Assembly: GCA_949288725.1 (NCBI GenBank)
Contig: CASELF010000006.1
Span: 1 to 49,257, forward strand
Length of the DNA: 49,257 nt
Source of the DNA: an uncultured bacterium
GTDB taxonomy: Bacteria; Cyanobacteriota; Vampirovibrionia; Gastranaerophilales; Gastranaerophilaceae
Direction: 5' to 3'
Below the pieces are notes generated by a model. The model saw only the letters and a program-made list of their open reading frames with translations. It made no database searches and was not told the DNA's origin. Numbering within the stretch: position 1 is the first letter of the stretch; each line of letters starts with the position of its first letter. Below are positions 48,262 to 49,257 of this stretch, in pieces. The translations under genes were made by a program, and so were the position numbers.

Positions 48262-49257
48262 GATTAACTACTAAACAAATATTGTCATATATAATTTGGG
48301 CAGGTATTCTATTATTAGCTGCATTTTTATTTGTTGGGACAAATTATATTTTTTCAAGTGTTTTATTATTTTTATTTGTATTGTTTGAATGGGGATATGC
48401 AACATATTATACTCATAAATCTTCTAATATTTATTTCTTTTCTCCAATTTTTCAGACGATGTATTGTTCTTTGTTTTATTGTTTGTTAATCGGATTATTT
48501 TATTTTAGTAAATATAATTTTATTGAATTTTTTAGATTACCCACATCAGATTCTGGGCTTTTGTTTCAAATATCTGTTATTTATTTCATTTTTTTAAGTG
48601 CTATTTTTGCACCGTATGTGATTTGTTTGTTGTTTAATTTTAAACCACGAATAAATTTCAAAGTATTAAAGTATAATTTTTCGTTAGTAAAATTAGAAAG
48701 ATATTTGAAAATTTCGCTATTAGTTTTGATTGTACTATTAGGGCTAATTTTTATATCAACAGGTTATAATCCTATTAGTGCACTATTAAACCCTTCTGAA
48801 TTTCGATATGAATATTCTCATGGAATTGCAAATGTATTTTATAGATTGTTTAATGTTTTGACTTGTTTAAATTTATTAATTGTATTGAAAAATCTTCTTA
48901 TAGATAAAATAAGAGTTAAGAAAATCAAGCTATTAAATTATGCTTTTTTGGGATTTTATTTGTTTTGGACGATTATATCTGGGGCAAGATCTTATATTGT
49001 AATTCCGTTAATATATTCCGCATATTGCTTGTCTTTTATTAAAAATTTGAAGATTAATTTGAAGCAAATATTGATTCTTATATTTTCGGTTGCGTTTACG
49101 CTATTGTTTGCTGCAGGATATTTCATGTACAGAAATTATATGCAAAATGTTCAAAGTGGAAAAGTTCAAAAATTAACTAAGGAAGTTAATGTTGTATATT
49201 CTTCGATTGAGAGAATAGATAATTTTGCGAACAGTGTAATGTATTTTGTTCATGTTA
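48255..49257 (+). CDS. Multi-pass membrane protein, O-antigen polymerase-like (3' end outside window)
   Basis: An open frame begins at ATG 48255 inside the end of the glycosyltransferase gene and runs to the window edge, giving 334 residues so far. It is very hydrophobic with at least eight membrane helices (ILLLAAFLFVGTNYIF, VLLFLFVLFEWGY, LLVLIVLLGLIFIS, ILILIFSVAFTLLF). A WTIISGARSYIVIPLIYSAY phrase near residue 240 resembles the conserved G-x-R-x-x region of oligosaccharide-repeat polymerases (Wzy/EpsG/WcaD type). The place, after two glycosyltransferases, agrees. The final part is missing, so a flippase or other membrane protein cannot be fully excluded. Confidence 0.8.
   Translation, partial: MLRLTTKQILSYIIWAGILLLAAFLFVGTNYIFSSVLLFLFVLFEWGYATYYTHKSSNIYFFSPIFQTMYCSLFYCLLIGLFYFSKYNFIEFFRLPTSDSGLLFQISVIYFIFLSAIFAPYVICLLFNFKPRINFKVLKYNFSLVKLERYLKISLLVLIVLLGLIFISTGYNPISALLNPSEFRYEYSHGIANVFYRLFNVLTCLNLLIVLKNLLIDKIRVKKIKLLNYAFLGFYLFWTIISGARSYIVIPLIYSAYCLSFIKNLKINLKQILILIFSVAFTLLFAAGYFMYRNYMQNVQSGKVQKLTKEVNVVYSSIERIDNFANSVMYFVHV

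Overview
The window is AT-rich, densely coded bacterial DNA with typical Shine-Dalgarno sites and many extended -10 promoters (TGnTATAAT). The gene content suggests a gut-type, non-photosynthetic relative of Cyanobacteria (Gastranaerophilales / Vampirovibrionia, 'Melainabacteria'). It combines an envelope with signal-peptide proteins and a large SLBB export protein, an anaerobic style (four radical-SAM genes, two 2-hydroxyacyl-CoA-dehydratase-like Fe-S proteins), and several uncharacterised proteins of a type I associate with that lineage. The taxonomic call is inference from content; there is no rRNA or marker-gene proof in the window.

Layout. 1-570: the end of a small ORF, then a sequence resembling the 3' end of a tmRNA gene, a terminator, two hairpins and a second partial copy of the tmRNA-like end. 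This looks like the border of an integrated element. 571-6073 (minus): four exported proteins, one pair overlapping by 4 bp and one pair separated by a strong terminator. 6422-7873 (plus): an XRE regulator and a calpain-like cysteine protease. 7899-12592: biotin synthase, a DUF2971-type protein, a Xer-type recombinase, a BioD-like protein with a broken P-loop, and MtnA. 12604-17390: membrane and coiled-coil proteins, an exported GH13 protein and HemW.

17562-25400 (plus) is the most unusual part. It encodes a 1414-residue protein with acidic repeats, one membrane helix and a TonB-C-like tail, then a sigma-like factor, then a zinc-ribbon/P-loop/helical-repeat ATPase. I read these as one signalling unit. 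25457-31593 (minus) holds purB, a large lineage-type protein, a GNAT acetyltransferase, ribBA and ribE. 31633-34431 holds a TPR-GT9 fusion, a lysozyme-like transglycosylase and Hsp20.

34623-39031 (plus) holds two separate 2-hydroxyacyl-CoA-dehydratase-like proteins around a PHP-domain protein, followed by a radical-SAM protein. 39083 to the right end is an envelope/exopolysaccharide locus: SLBB export protein, diacylglycerol-kinase-like lipid kinase (minus), radical SAM plus PAP2 phosphatase, a polyprenyl-phosphate sugar transferase, two GT4-type glycosyltransferases and a multi-pass polymerase-like protein cut by the window end.

A recurring theme is start codons placed 6-7 nt after a -10 hexamer (xer, hemW, purB, ribE, TPR-GT9, lipid kinase). 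This predicts leaderless mRNAs mixed with ordinary leadered ones.
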